The position numbers were made by a program, and so were the translations under genes. Positions 1-7,724 of a stretch of 33,956 nt of DNA are shown in pieces. Each line of letters begins with the position of its first letter. Position 1 is the first letter of the stretch. The DNA is from Bacteroidota bacterium (GTDB lineage Bacteria; Bacteroidota; Bacteroidia; B-17B0; Aurantibacillaceae). The stretch lies in contig JAEZDS010000042.1 in assembly GCA_023433205.1 (NCBI GenBank), positions 1 through 33,956 on the forward strand, given 5' to 3'. The notes beneath the pieces are model-generated. The model was given only the letters and a program-made list of their open reading frames with translations, had not been told where the DNA came from and did no database searches.

Positions 1-120
1 AATTGTTACGCGCCAGTTATAGCCTATTCTTAGTTCGTAGGCGCCGTAGCTTTTATTGCGGCCCGCAAACACAAGCTCATTGCGTTCGTCGAGTGTAACA
101 TTGTTCCAGCTTTTTAGCAT
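1..120 (-). CDS. tonB: Energy transducer TonB, N-terminal fragment
   Basis: Only the first 40 codons are in the window; the gene runs off the left edge. Translation begins MLKSWNNVTLDERNELVF and continues AGRNKSYGAYELR, which matches the cytoplasmic head of Bacteroidota TonB proteins (the F-x-G-R-N-K-x-Y-G-A-Y-x-L-R motif) that precedes the single membrane segment. TonB couples the proton-motive-force-driven ExbBD motor to outer-membrane receptors. The gene lies 9 bp downstream of the second exbD, and its Shine-Dalgarno site overlaps that gene's stop codon, so it is the fourth gene of the exb operon. The membrane segment, periplasmic linker and C-terminal receptor-binding domain are outside the window, so the call rests on the head motif and context. 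Confidence 0.8.
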   Translation of the reverse strand, partial: MLKSWNNVTLDERNELVFAGRNKSYGAYELRIGYNWRVTI

Positions 121-123
121 TTT

Positions 124-130
124 CACCTCC
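124..130 (-). promoter_or_regulatory. Strong Shine-Dalgarno site for tonB
   Basis: On the minus strand GGAGGTG lies 3 nt before the ATG at 120. It shares its first base with the last base of the TAG stop of the upstream exbD (130-132). Most starts in this window show no such purine-rich site, as is usual for Bacteroidota, so this one stands out and fixes the tonB start. Confidence 0.75.
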
Positions 131-765
131 TAGTTTGTTGCCGTTGTTGCTTTAAGAAGATCCAGTTCAGCCTGTGTAGGATCAACCATAACATACTTTC
201 CAACCACATTAATATTCAGTTCGTCAATCACATCAATTACATTCTTATAGGTTGCTTCCCTGTCAGCTTTGATGAGGTATGTGTAGGATGACTTATCAGC
301 CTTACGTTCGCGGACAAGCCGTTTGAAGGTGCTGTCGGGCAGCTGATTGTTTTTATGCTGTTCAGTTAGTGCCTTTATCTGCTCATGAAGCCCTTTGTTT
401 TTCTCGAGCAGATATTTGTGCAAACTACCCTGTGAATAATTAAGTTCCTTCAACGTGGTTTTGGCGCCTTTCTCATCGTCCTGCGCCCTGAATTCACCTT
501 CATAATAAAAGATCTTGTCGTCGCCTGTAAGCAGAAAGGTAATGCCGTTCTTGATAGGAGGAGTATCCTCCTGTTTTTCCGGCGGAACGGGATAAGTAAG
601 CTCCATTGACTTGGGCTTGCTGAACGTAGCTGTAAGTACGAAAAAAGTCAATAAAAGGAACGCAAGATCCACAAGCGGAGTCATGTCTACATGCGTAGAT
701 TGTTTCTTCGCCCTCTTTTTACCTCCCTTATGTCCGCCACCGCCGCCTTCTTGTATCTGTGCCAT
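130..765 (-). CDS. exbD: ExbD/TolR-type biopolymer transport protein (second paralogue)
   Basis: Predicted stator-complex subunit that converts proton flow into force on TonB. The protein has 211 residues: a Gly/Lys-rich cytoplasmic tail (1-26), then VDMTPLVDLAFLLLTFFVL, a single membrane helix in which D33 corresponds to the essential proton-carrying aspartate of ExbD. The periplasmic part ends in a small alpha/beta domain (about 155-200, KADREATYKNVIDVIDEL). Between helix and C-terminal domain is a long charged, mostly helical insert (about 95-150) that makes it clearly longer than the approximately 141-residue E. coli ExbD. It is 34 bp downstream of the first exbD and 9 bp upstream of tonB. 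It could be called TolR, but the tonB neighbour favours ExbD. Confidence 0.9.
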   Translation of the reverse strand: MAQIQEGGGGGHKGGKKRAKKQSTHVDMTPLVDLAFLLLTFFVLTATFSKPKSMELTYPVPPEKQEDTPPIKNGITFLLTGDDKIFYYEGEFRAQDDEKGAKTTLKELNYSQGSLHKYLLEKNKGLHEQIKALTEQHKNNQLPDSTFKRLVRERKADKSSYTYLIKADREATYKNVIDVIDELNINVVGKYVMVDPTQAELDLLKATTATN

Positions 766-799
766 GTTTCTTTAAGTTATATCCAACCAGCAGTGTTTA

Positions 800-1486
800 T
801 CATTCTTTTCCCGGGCTAATAACCGTGCCTGTACCTTCAAGAGTGGTTATAAGGTTGAACTGGTAGATCTTAAGATCTGTAAAGTTTTTCACCACATCTT
901 TTACATTGGCATACTTGGTGCTTGCAGCCGCTTTAATAGCATACCGCGGCTTCTCGGCCCTAAACTCTCTGTTAGCCTCCTGCGCCTCTTTTTTTGCCTC
1001 ATTATACGTTTCAACTGCTTTTTTTCCGCCAATTGCAATCCAGTCCTTCAGTTGATTGTTCGGGATAATCGTGTCCATTGGTATCCCTTTCATAGGCTGG
1101 AATTTCTGCCTCTGATCATCGGTGGCGTCGATGTAACGCGGCAGGTCCTTAATATCAACCCCGAAGCTTGATAAACCGGTAAACTTGGTGAACTGCTGCT
1201 CGGTGAAATCAACCTTGTACTTTGCCGACATTTCACGCAATGCAGCCATTTTGGCGGTTGAATTGCTGATGCCGAAAAAGGTTCTTCCCTCTTCGTCAAT
1301 GGTCACCAAAATATGATTGTCGGGAAGGTCAACGTTTCCGATGGAAGAAGGCGGGTCAACCGAGATCGGCTCCGGACTTCTGAAAGAGGAGGTAAGCATA
1401 AAGAAGGTAACCAGCAGGAACGCGAGATCCACCATGGGAGTCATGTCCAGTACCGGTGCGCCGCCTTTTGATGGTTTTTTTGCCAT
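800..1486 (-). CDS. exbD: ExbD/TolR-type biopolymer transport protein (first paralogue)
   Basis: A 228-residue ExbD-family protein with a short cytoplasmic tail followed by LDMTPMVDLAFLLVTFFML, a single membrane helix carrying the conserved aspartate at D20. The periplasmic region contains a large insert rich in charged residues (about 70-175) before the terminal domain (KAAASTKYANVKDVVKNF). Its sequence differs considerably from the downstream paralogue, but the membrane motif is shared, so ExbB could assemble with a mixed ExbD pair. It lies 53 bp after exbB and 34 bp before the second exbD, all on the minus strand, so co-transcription is likely. The start is the ATG at 1486; the family N-terminus begins only a few residues before the D-M-T-P motif, which agrees. 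Confidence 0.9.
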   Translation of the reverse strand: MAKKPSKGGAPVLDMTPMVDLAFLLVTFFMLTSSFRSPEPISVDPPSSIGNVDLPDNHILVTIDEEGRTFFGISNSTAKMAALREMSAKYKVDFTEQQFTKFTGLSSFGVDIKDLPRYIDATDDQRQKFQPMKGIPMDTIIPNNQLKDWIAIGGKKAVETYNEAKKEAQEANREFRAEKPRYAIKAAASTKYANVKDVVKNFTDLKIYQFNLITTLEGTGTVISPGKE

Positions 1487-1539
1487 TCTCTGTTTTTAAT
1501 TAAGATGATTAACCTTTCTGTTTTCCATAAATCACCGGA

Positions 1540-2343
1540 TTATTTACCGGTGGCCTGGAATTCCTGTATGATGGAAAAGCCTGCTTCGTCCATCGCATAG
1601 GTGATCTGGTCTATCCTGTTGCTGAAAAAATTATAAAAAATGATCGCAAAAGCTGATGTCATGATACCAACGAGGGTATTTACAAGGGCCTCGGAGATAC
1701 CTGTTGCAAGCGCAGAAGTATCAGGCGCGCCGGCAGCAGATAAAGCCGAGAACGCGCGGATCATCCCCACAACCGTTCCGATCAGACCTGTAAGCGTACC
1801 TACCGACGCAAGTGTTGAGATCACCACCATGTTTTTGCTGAGCATAGGTAATTCAAGAGCAGTGGCCTCTTCAAGCGCCTTCTGAATTGCATGAACCTTC
1901 CCTTCTTTATCCATGGTTGGATCATTCATTACAAACTGGTATTTTGAGATGCCTTCGTAAACCACGTTGGCGAGCGACCCTTTCTGGCGGTCGCACTCAG
2001 CTTTGGCGGCTTCAAAATCGTGATTGGCAATGTGGGTTTTGATCTTCTCAACAAACACAGAAGTTCTGCCTTTGCCGCTTGCTTTTTGTATTGTAACCTG
2101 ACGCTCAATTGCAAAAGTGAAGGTAGTAAGCAGTAATCCTATAAGAATTGGCACAATAAAACCACCCATGTACATGGTACCAAGCATGTTGATGGGCTGA
2201 TGACTATCGCGGTCACCGCCTTCAAAGTTGGAGGGGGCGCCAAGGATAAACTGGAATATAAAAATACCGATCCCGATACAGATTACAATGGCAAGTGCCG
2301 AAACCACTAATGGAAATCCTCCCGATGTTTTTTTTGTGCTCAT
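1540..2343 (-). CDS. exbB: ExbB/TolQ/MotA-family proton channel protein
   Basis: Inner-membrane subunit of the TonB-energising motor, 267 residues. Visible membrane segments are at about 9-34, 53-79, 170-197 and 205-235; the last two form the conserved MotA/TolQ/ExbB core (VISTLASVGTLTGLIGTVVG and ISEALVNTLVGIMTSAFAII). The loop at about 85-165 is cytoplasmic and helical. Compared with E. coli ExbB (about 244 residues, three membrane segments) it has an additional N-terminal hydrophobic segment, a common Bacteroidota arrangement. It is the first gene of the exbB-exbD-exbD-tonB operon and has a good promoter candidate about 45 bp upstream. TolQ is the alternative name, but the operon content favours ExbB. 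Confidence 0.92.
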   Translation of the reverse strand: MSTKKTSGGFPLVVSALAIVICIGIGIFIFQFILGAPSNFEGGDRDSHQPINMLGTMYMGGFIVPILIGLLLTTFTFAIERQVTIQKASGKGRTSVFVEKIKTHIANHDFEAAKAECDRQKGSLANVVYEGISKYQFVMNDPTMDKEGKVHAIQKALEEATALELPMLSKNMVVISTLASVGTLTGLIGTVVGMIRAFSALSAAGAPDTSALATGISEALVNTLVGIMTSAFAIIFYNFFSNRIDQITYAMDEAGFSIIQEFQATGK

Positions 2344-2659
2344 GTTAGTTTATGTATGTTGATAAATGGTTTAAAATTTTAGAAGGCCAAACTTACTTAA
2401 AAATGTTTGAGTTCAAAAAAGATTTACTGCTTGTTTTTAGGTTTTTAACGCTGGATAACGCCCGTTGTTCCAGTAAAAACACAGCTTTCCGGCAATTACT
2501 TTATAAGTGGTGCCCAGTCGAGCATAACTGGTGTACAGCATTACCCTTGAAGGTGGCAAATTTTCCTTCCATCAAAACCCGCTCAGGCAACCGCTGCGGG
2601 CAGACTATTTAGATACTTAGCGAATAAATTGCCTACATTTAGCAAAAATTTAACGCATC
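2344..2659. other. Divergent intergenic region, no gene
   Basis: A 316-bp gap between exbB (minus) and the T9SS protein gene (plus). It holds the exb promoter candidate and, at 2634-2641, TACATTTA, a near match to the plus-strand -7 box, 18 nt before the ATG at 2660. A short open frame at 2352-2612 gives a Cys-rich peptide without recognisable family features, and I do not regard it as a gene. No RNA gene was seen. Confidence 0.5.
2388..2417 (-). promoter_or_regulatory. Putative promoter of the exb operon
   Basis: Minus-strand TAAGTTTG (2388-2395) matches the Bacteroidota -7 consensus TAnnTTTG exactly. TTTG lies at 2414-2417, giving an 18-nt spacing that falls in the TTG-N17-23-TAnnTTTG range described for Flavobacterium. 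It would start transcription about 35-40 nt before the exbB ATG. This is the only candidate in the window where both boxes and the spacing fit. Confidence 0.55.
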
Positions 2660-4498
2660 ATGACAAAAAAATTTACTCTATTAATGTTTGCGGCAGGCTC
2701 TCTCTGCTCTATGAAGTCGCAAGTAGTTCTAAGCGAGGATTTCAATTCTCCTTTCGCCCTTTCAGCAACAGGCTGGACCGTACAAAACAACAGTGTTCCT
2801 ACAAGCACCACCACCTGGTTTCAGGGTAGTGCAGCGAATTTTAACGCATATAACGGCAGCCCCGATGACTATTATGCTGTTAATTTTAATAGCACAACAG
2901 GAAACGGCGACATCAGCAACTGGCTGATCTCTCCTACAGTTACAATTTATGATGGCGCAGTAGTACAGTTCGCTACACGCACTATTGGACCTGTTGGGTT
3001 TCCCGACCGGCTGCAGCTTCGTATGAGCCAGACAGCAGCTTATACAATTCCCACAGGCACTGCAAGCACAGGCTCTTTTACTGATCTTCTTCTCGACATC
3101 AATCCAAACCAGAGCACTGTTACAGCTTCATCTGTAAACAACGGTACAGTTAACGGTTTCCCTACCTCGTGGACAGTTTATAGTGTACAGATTGCCGGTG
3201 TTACAGGAACCGTTACCGGACGTTTTGCACTTCGTTACCTGGTGTCAGATTCCGGACCTCAGGGCAACAATGGAAATTTTGTGGGAGTTGATGCTTTCCG
3301 TTATACCCTGCCATGCGGCATAAGTGTTCAAAGTCAAACCGTGTGCGCTGGCACAAGCGCAACCCTTACCGCACTGGGCGGATTGCCATCAACTACTTAT
3401 ATGTGGGATAACATGGCTACTACATCATCGATAGTGGTTAACCCATCGAGTACAACTGTTTACACGGTAGCTCCCGGAGTAGGAACAACACCTTGCGGTA
3501 ATTATGTTACTGCAACTGTTTCAATCGGCAGCTCTATTCCTATGTCAATCAACGCAAGCTCTACAACCGTATGCGAAGGTCGTACCATCACATTATCAGC
3601 AGATGGCCAGGCGACAAATTATTTGTGGGGAACTGCCGGCGGCACAAGTCCACTCGGCATGACTCAGGCAATAACCCAAACAGTTAATTCAACCACAACA
3701 TATACTGTTGGCGGCCTCAACGGAACCTGCACCGGCTCTGCACAGATCACCATCAATGCCCTTCCTAACCCAACTGTTAGTTTCACCAAATCAGCGCCTG
3801 TCTCCTGCCCCAGCTCATCTCTTCAGCTAACCGGCAACGGTGCGGCCAGCTACCTCTGGATTTTAGGCACACAGGGCACTACAATGAATCCACTTGGATT
3901 AACCACGGGAACCAATCCTGCGGGTGGTACTTTCAGTCTTATACTGGTTGGATATGGCAGCAATGGCTGCGGCGCTGCTGTAGCAGTTAATCATACTATT
4001 GCCGCTCTTCCTACGATCACTGCGTCGGTATCGAAATCAATAGAATGCATTAACAGAACAATCACCTTAAATGCAACCGGAATTGACACATACACCTGGA
4101 CCGGCGCTTCAACCTCAAGCGCTCAGAGCTTTACTTTTAATACCGGTGCTACTGCCGGAACTAAAAGCTGGACTGTTACCGGAGCAAGCCCCGAGGGCTG
4201 TGTGGCTGCTGAACCGGCCGTGGTAACAATGACTGTGTCGCTTTGTACTGGAATTGATGTGCTTGACGCCAGCCAGCCTGCCGAGGTATATCCGAATCCT
4301 TTCACAGATCATTTCTTCATGTCAGGTCTTAATGGAAGTGTAGAGATCTTCAACTCGGCAGGACAGCTTGTTTTGAAACAACAGGTTAACGGCAAAGCTG
4401 AGATCGGCACACAGAATCTTCCAAAAGGCTTTTATATCCTGAAAGCACGTAATGAAGATGGCAACATCATCAAATCATCACGTCTGCTAAAGAACTAA
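2660..4498 (+). CDS. Secreted T9SS cargo protein with N-terminal choice-of-anchor J-like domain
   Basis: A 612-residue exported protein. Residues 1-20 (MTKKFTLLMFAAGSLCSMKS) form a signal peptide for Sec export. The next segment (about 22-215, starting VVLSEDFNSPFALSATGW and including NWLISPTV) resembles the choice-of-anchor J/MAM-like beta-sandwich of Bacteroidota surface proteins. It is followed by three to four Ig-like repeats of about 80-90 residues marked by C-x-G-x(3)-L-x-A and Y-x-W. The C-terminus from E542 (VYPNPFTDHFFMSG, ending SSRLLKN) is a type A T9SS sorting domain that directs passage across the outer membrane and surface attachment. No catalytic motif was seen, so an adhesive or structural role is possible but unproven. 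An intrinsic terminator follows. Confidence 0.8.
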   Translation: MTKKFTLLMFAAGSLCSMKSQVVLSEDFNSPFALSATGWTVQNNSVPTSTTTWFQGSAANFNAYNGSPDDYYAVNFNSTTGNGDISNWLISPTVTIYDGAVVQFATRTIGPVGFPDRLQLRMSQTAAYTIPTGTASTGSFTDLLLDINPNQSTVTASSVNNGTVNGFPTSWTVYSVQIAGVTGTVTGRFALRYLVSDSGPQGNNGNFVGVDAFRYTLPCGISVQSQTVCAGTSATLTALGGLPSTTYMWDNMATTSSIVVNPSSTTVYTVAPGVGTTPCGNYVTATVSIGSSIPMSINASSTTVCEGRTITLSADGQATNYLWGTAGGTSPLGMTQAITQTVNSTTTYTVGGLNGTCTGSAQITINALPNPTVSFTKSAPVSCPSSSLQLTGNGAASYLWILGTQGTTMNPLGLTTGTNPAGGTFSLILVGYGSNGCGAAVAVNHTIAALPTITASVSKSIECINRTITLNATGIDTYTWTGASTSSAQSFTFNTGATAGTKSWTVTGASPEGCVAAEPAVVTMTVSLCTGIDVLDASQPAEVYPNPFTDHFFMSGLNGSVEIFNSAGQLVLKQQVNGKAEIGTQNLPKGFYILKARNEDGNIIKSSRLLKN

Positions 4499-4518
4499 CA
4501 AACGAAAACACAACAATC

Positions 4519-4549
4519 AAACCCGCAGTTAAAAGCTGCGGGTTTTTTT
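4519..4549 (+). terminator. Rho-independent terminator after the T9SS protein gene
   Basis: A perfect 10-bp stem, AAACCCGCAG (4519-4528) with CTGCGGGTTT (4536-4545), has a 7-nt loop and runs into a T tract ending at 4549. It sits 21 nt after the stop codon and separates the T9SS gene from mqnC. Confidence 0.85.
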
Positions 4550-4581
4550 GTTTCTTAACGTTAACAAGCACTAATTGTTGG

Positions 4582-4589
4582 TACATTTG
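4582..4589 (+). promoter_or_regulatory. Putative -7 promoter box for mqnC
   Basis: TACATTTG matches TAnnTTTG exactly and lies 10 nt before the mqnC ATG, downstream of the preceding terminator. No well-spaced -33 TTG is visible, so only the -7 element is supported. The leader would be very short. Confidence 0.45.
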
Positions 4590-4599
4590 TGATCTGTTC

Positions 4600-5727
4600 A
4601 TGACCGTAGACTCCCTGCTATCACGCGCCCTCCGCTCCGAATTTCTTTCCATTGAAGATGGTGTTTTTCTTTTTGAGAACGCTGCCACGGCAGATCTTAT
4701 TTTTGCCGGCAATGAATTAAGGAAAAAGGCAAAAAACAACAGCAAAAAAGTAACCTGGATCATTGACCGCAACGTTAACACAACTAACGTGTGTATCGCC
4801 AACTGTAAGTTCTGCAACTTTTACAGGATCCCCGGTCACGCCGAAAGTTATATTACCGATATAGCCACTTACAAAAAGAAAATTGAAGAGACTTTCCGTT
4901 ATGGCGGAGAACAATTGTTATTGCAGGGTGGTCATCATCCTGACCTGGGACTTGATTATTACGTAAAACTTTTCAGGGAATTAAAGTCCTTATACCCGAA
5001 CCTCAAACTTCATGCGCTGGGGCCTCCCGAGATTGCTCATATAACCAAGCTGGAAAAGAGTACGCATACTGAGGTGCTGAAAGCTTTGGTTGACGCTGGT
5101 CTTGACAGTCTGCCAGGTGCTGGCGCCGAAATTTTGAATGATCGGGTTCGCCGGCTTATCAGCAAAGGCAAATGTAATGGCCGTGAATGGCTTGAAGTGA
5201 TGAAAGCCGCTCATCAGCTTAACATCACCACAAGCGCCACCATGATGTTCGGGCATGTGGAAACGATTTACGAACGCTTTGAACACCTGGTATGGCTGCG
5301 CGAGGTGCAAGCTCAGAAACCAGCCCATGCAAAGGGTTTTCTGGCTTTTATCCCCTGGCCTTTTCAGGATGATGGTACTTTGCTAAACCGCCTCAAGGGT
5401 ATAAGAAACAATGTGACTTCAGATGAATACATCAGAATGCTTGCACTCAGCAGGATAATGTTACCAAACATCGAAAATATCCAGGCAAGCTGGCTCACTG
5501 TTGGCAAAGCCACAGCACAGTTATGCCTGCATGCCGGCGCCAATGATTTTGGCAGCATAATGATAGAAGAAAATGTAGTGAGCGCTGCAGGTGCCCCACA
5601 CCGCTTTACTTACAAACAAATCCAGGAATCGATCCGTGAGGCGGGTTTTGAACCTCAGCTCAGGAATCAGCAATATGAGGACCGGGAGATCCCTGCTGAT
5701 ATTCAGGAGCAACTCATTAGTTATTAG
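4600..5727 (+). CDS. mqnC: Cyclic dehypoxanthinyl futalosine synthase (radical SAM)
   Basis: Radical SAM enzyme of the futalosine menaquinone pathway; MqnC closes dehypoxanthine futalosine to its cyclic form. The protein has 375 residues, the usual family length. The iron-sulfur cluster motif is C64-x3-C68-x2-C71 (TNVCIANCKFCNFYR). Other family signatures are LLQGGHHPDLGLDYY, HALGPPEI, GLDSLPGAGAEIL and FIPWPFQDDGTLL, which favour MqnC over the related MqnE and CofH. It is cytoplasmic. It appears to head a plus-strand run with an unknown exported protein and purT; no other menaquinone gene is in the window. The start at 4600 gives the normal N-terminus and has a -7 box immediately upstream. 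Confidence 0.92.
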   Translation: MTVDSLLSRALRSEFLSIEDGVFLFENAATADLIFAGNELRKKAKNNSKKVTWIIDRNVNTTNVCIANCKFCNFYRIPGHAESYITDIATYKKKIEETFRYGGEQLLLQGGHHPDLGLDYYVKLFRELKSLYPNLKLHALGPPEIAHITKLEKSTHTEVLKALVDAGLDSLPGAGAEILNDRVRRLISKGKCNGREWLEVMKAAHQLNITTSATMMFGHVETIYERFEHLVWLREVQAQKPAHAKGFLAFIPWPFQDDGTLLNRLKGIRNNVTSDEYIRMLALSRIMLPNIENIQASWLTVGKATAQLCLHAGANDFGSIMIEENVVSAAGAPHRFTYKQIQESIREAGFEPQLRNQQYEDREIPADIQEQLISY

Positions 5728-5765
5728 TCCATCTTGCCTTTGTGTTATTCTGCTATATTTACGGC

Positions 5766-6413
5766 ATGCACAGATCGTACTTAGCAGCTCTTCTAATCTT
5801 TAGCACAATCGTTAGTCATGCACAACAACAGGCACAGGACACTGTGTATCTAATGAACGGACATGTAGTGGCCGAAAGGGTAGTTGATACTGTGCCAGGC
5901 GCGATCACAATTTTTAACCCTGCTGTTCATCTTAAGAAAATACATTACGAAACCGACCAGCTTTTTATGGTGCATTTCGCCAATGGTTTTAAACGGTATT
6001 ACTATGTGCAGGATTCAACCATCAACAACTGGTTTACCCGTGAAGAAATGTGGATGTATATGAAAGGGGAACGTGACGGCAGAGCAGGATTTAAAGCTAA
6101 GGGAGCCTTTGCCGGTTCTATTGCAGCAGGATTTATAGGAGGAATGACCGGTACTATCTGGGGTCCGGTTGCACCCTACACTTTTATGGCACTCACGGCT
6201 TTACCAAAGGTGCGTATTGAACATCACACGGTAAGTGATCCGAAAAATCTTGAAAGTGATGCATACATTCTGGGATACGAAAGAGTTGCGAGAAAAAAAA
6301 TGAAAATCCGTTCACTGATCGGTGGCGGAATAGGATTGCTGGGCGGCTATGCTTTTTACGCGCTCTTTCACAATCGCTATCCGGAAAATCTTAACATTGG
6401 CCTCGGTAAATAA
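5766..6413 (+). CDS. Exported protein of unknown function with two Gly-rich membrane segments
   Basis: I do not recognise the family. From the chosen start the protein has 215 residues. MHRSYLAALLIFSTIVSHAQ is a signal peptide, followed by a soluble region (about 21-110) with short beta-like strands (DTVYLMNGHVV, YETDQLFMVHFANG). Two hydrophobic Gly-rich stretches follow: about 112-145 (GAFAGSIAAGFIGGMTG...) and about 183-200 (LIGGGIGLLGGYAFYALF). The longer frame from 5742 adds eight residues that do not improve the signal peptide, so 5766 is preferred. It lies 38 bp after mqnC and 7 bp before purT and is probably co-transcribed with them, though nothing links it to either pathway. Location in the membrane or periplasm is inferred. 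Confidence 0.7.
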   Translation: MHRSYLAALLIFSTIVSHAQQQAQDTVYLMNGHVVAERVVDTVPGAITIFNPAVHLKKIHYETDQLFMVHFANGFKRYYYVQDSTINNWFTREEMWMYMKGERDGRAGFKAKGAFAGSIAAGFIGGMTGTIWGPVAPYTFMALTALPKVRIEHHTVSDPKNLESDAYILGYERVARKKMKIRSLIGGGIGLLGGYAFYALFHNRYPENLNIGLGK

Positions 6414-6420
6414 ACTCCGC

Positions 6421-7617
6421 ATGTCGTATCAGAAAAAAATATTGTTGCTGGGCAGCGGGGAGTTGGGCAAAGAATTAACGATTGCGCTGCAGCGGCTTGG
6501 CCAGTATGTGATTGCAGCTGACAGTTACCAGGGAGCCCCGGCCATGCAGGTTGCACACCAGGCTGAGGTGATAAACATGCTCGACGGCGCTGCTCTCGAT
6601 GCGCTTGTCGCAAAACACCTGCCCGATTTGATTGTGCCGGAGATTGAAGCCATAAGAACAGAACGTTTTTATGATTACGAGATACAGGGCGTTAAAGTAA
6701 TACCCAGCGCAAAGGCGGCAAATTTTACAATGAACCGTAAGGCAATACGTGACCTGGCTGCCAGAGACCTTGGCATTCGCACAGCCAGCTACGCCTATGC
6801 CTCCACTTTAACAGATTTCAAAAAGGCCGTTGAAAAAGTTGGTTTCCCATGTGTGGTAAAACCACTTATGAGCAGCAGTGGCAAGGGTCAAAGCACCATT
6901 AAAACAGCTGAAGACATTCATAAAGCCTGGGAATATGCAATAGAGGGCTCGCGCGGCGATTACAAAGAAGTGATTGTTGAAGCGTTCATTCGTTTTGAAT
7001 CTGAGATAACACTGCTCACTGTTACACAGTCTAACGGACAAACCTTATTTTGCCCCCCAATTGGCCATCGCCAGGAACGCGGCGATTACCGTGAGAGCTG
7101 GCAACCCTGCGCTGTAACAGATTCACAACTACAGCAAGCTAAAGAAATGGCAGGGAAAATAACCAAAGCGCTGGGCGGACCTGGAATATGGGGGGTTGAA
7201 TTTTTTCTTGGAAACAGCGAAGTTTATTTTTCGGAGCTTTCGCCTCGTCCACACGACACTGGCATGGTTACACTTGCCGGCACACTCAATTATAATCAAT
7301 TTGAATTACACGCTCGCGCCATTTTGGGACTCCCTATTCCGTCAATACAGCATCTGCGTAATGGCGCTTCAGCCGTAGTACTGGCCGATAGAAACGGAGA
7401 CAATCCTGATTATACCGGCATTCAAGAATTACTAACCACAGAAAACACTGACGTACGAATATTCAACAAACCAACAACCCGCCCATACAGGCGAATGGGA
7501 GTTGTGCTGCTTAATGCAGAAAAAGATGGCAGCGCTGAGTCGCTAAGTAACGAAGCGGCAAAACTGGCGAAGGGTATTTCAGTGTTGACTGCTCCAAATC
7601 AATCCGCACAACAATAG
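6421..7617 (+). CDS. purT: Formate-dependent phosphoribosylglycinamide formyltransferase (GAR transformylase 2)
   Basis: Catalyses formate + ATP + GAR to formyl-GAR, the folate-independent third step of purine synthesis. The 398-residue protein is close to E. coli PurT (392). It begins MSYQKKILLLGSGELGKE, the nucleotide-fold N-terminus; DLIVPEIEAIRTERFYDYE is the family motif near residue 80. The ATP-grasp core includes the CVVKPLMSSSGKGQS loop and the metal-binding GVEFFLGNSEVYFSELSPRPHDTG segment. A longer open frame reaches back to 6349, but the extra 24 residues overlap the upstream gene and lack family similarity; the ATG at 6421 is the natural start. The 7-bp spacing suggests coupling with the preceding unknown gene. 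The other purine gene here, purH, is separate and on the opposite strand. Confidence 0.95.
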   Translation: MSYQKKILLLGSGELGKELTIALQRLGQYVIAADSYQGAPAMQVAHQAEVINMLDGAALDALVAKHLPDLIVPEIEAIRTERFYDYEIQGVKVIPSAKAANFTMNRKAIRDLAARDLGIRTASYAYASTLTDFKKAVEKVGFPCVVKPLMSSSGKGQSTIKTAEDIHKAWEYAIEGSRGDYKEVIVEAFIRFESEITLLTVTQSNGQTLFCPPIGHRQERGDYRESWQPCAVTDSQLQQAKEMAGKITKALGGPGIWGVEFFLGNSEVYFSELSPRPHDTGMVTLAGTLNYNQFELHARAILGLPIPSIQHLRNGASAVVLADRNGDNPDYTGIQELLTTENTDVRIFNKPTTRPYRRMGVVLLNAEKDGSAESLSNEAAKLAKGISVLTAPNQSAQQ

Positions 7618-7656
7618 CCTTCTCTAACTGCAAACTTAGCGCGAATAAAACTGTTG

Positions 7657-7697
7657 TTTAAAAAAGAAAAGTCAGACGCGTTATTAACGCACCTGAC
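7657..7697 (-). terminator. Putative intrinsic terminator of recA
   Basis: In the gap between convergent purT and recA, GTCAG (7671-7675) and GCGTT (7678-7682) pair with AACGC (7686-7690) and CTGAC (7693-7697), with a 2x2 internal loop and a 3-nt apical loop. On the minus strand the hairpin is followed by a T-rich run (complement of 7657-7670), placing it as the recA terminator 28 bp after the stop. Confidence 0.65.
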
Positions 7698-7724
7698 CTT
7701 CTTAACAAATCTCATCAAACAATT

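Noticed and set aside
2352..2612. 86-codon open frame between exbB and the T9SS gene
   Set aside because: It begins inside the exb promoter region, has no start signal, and shows no family-like sequence.
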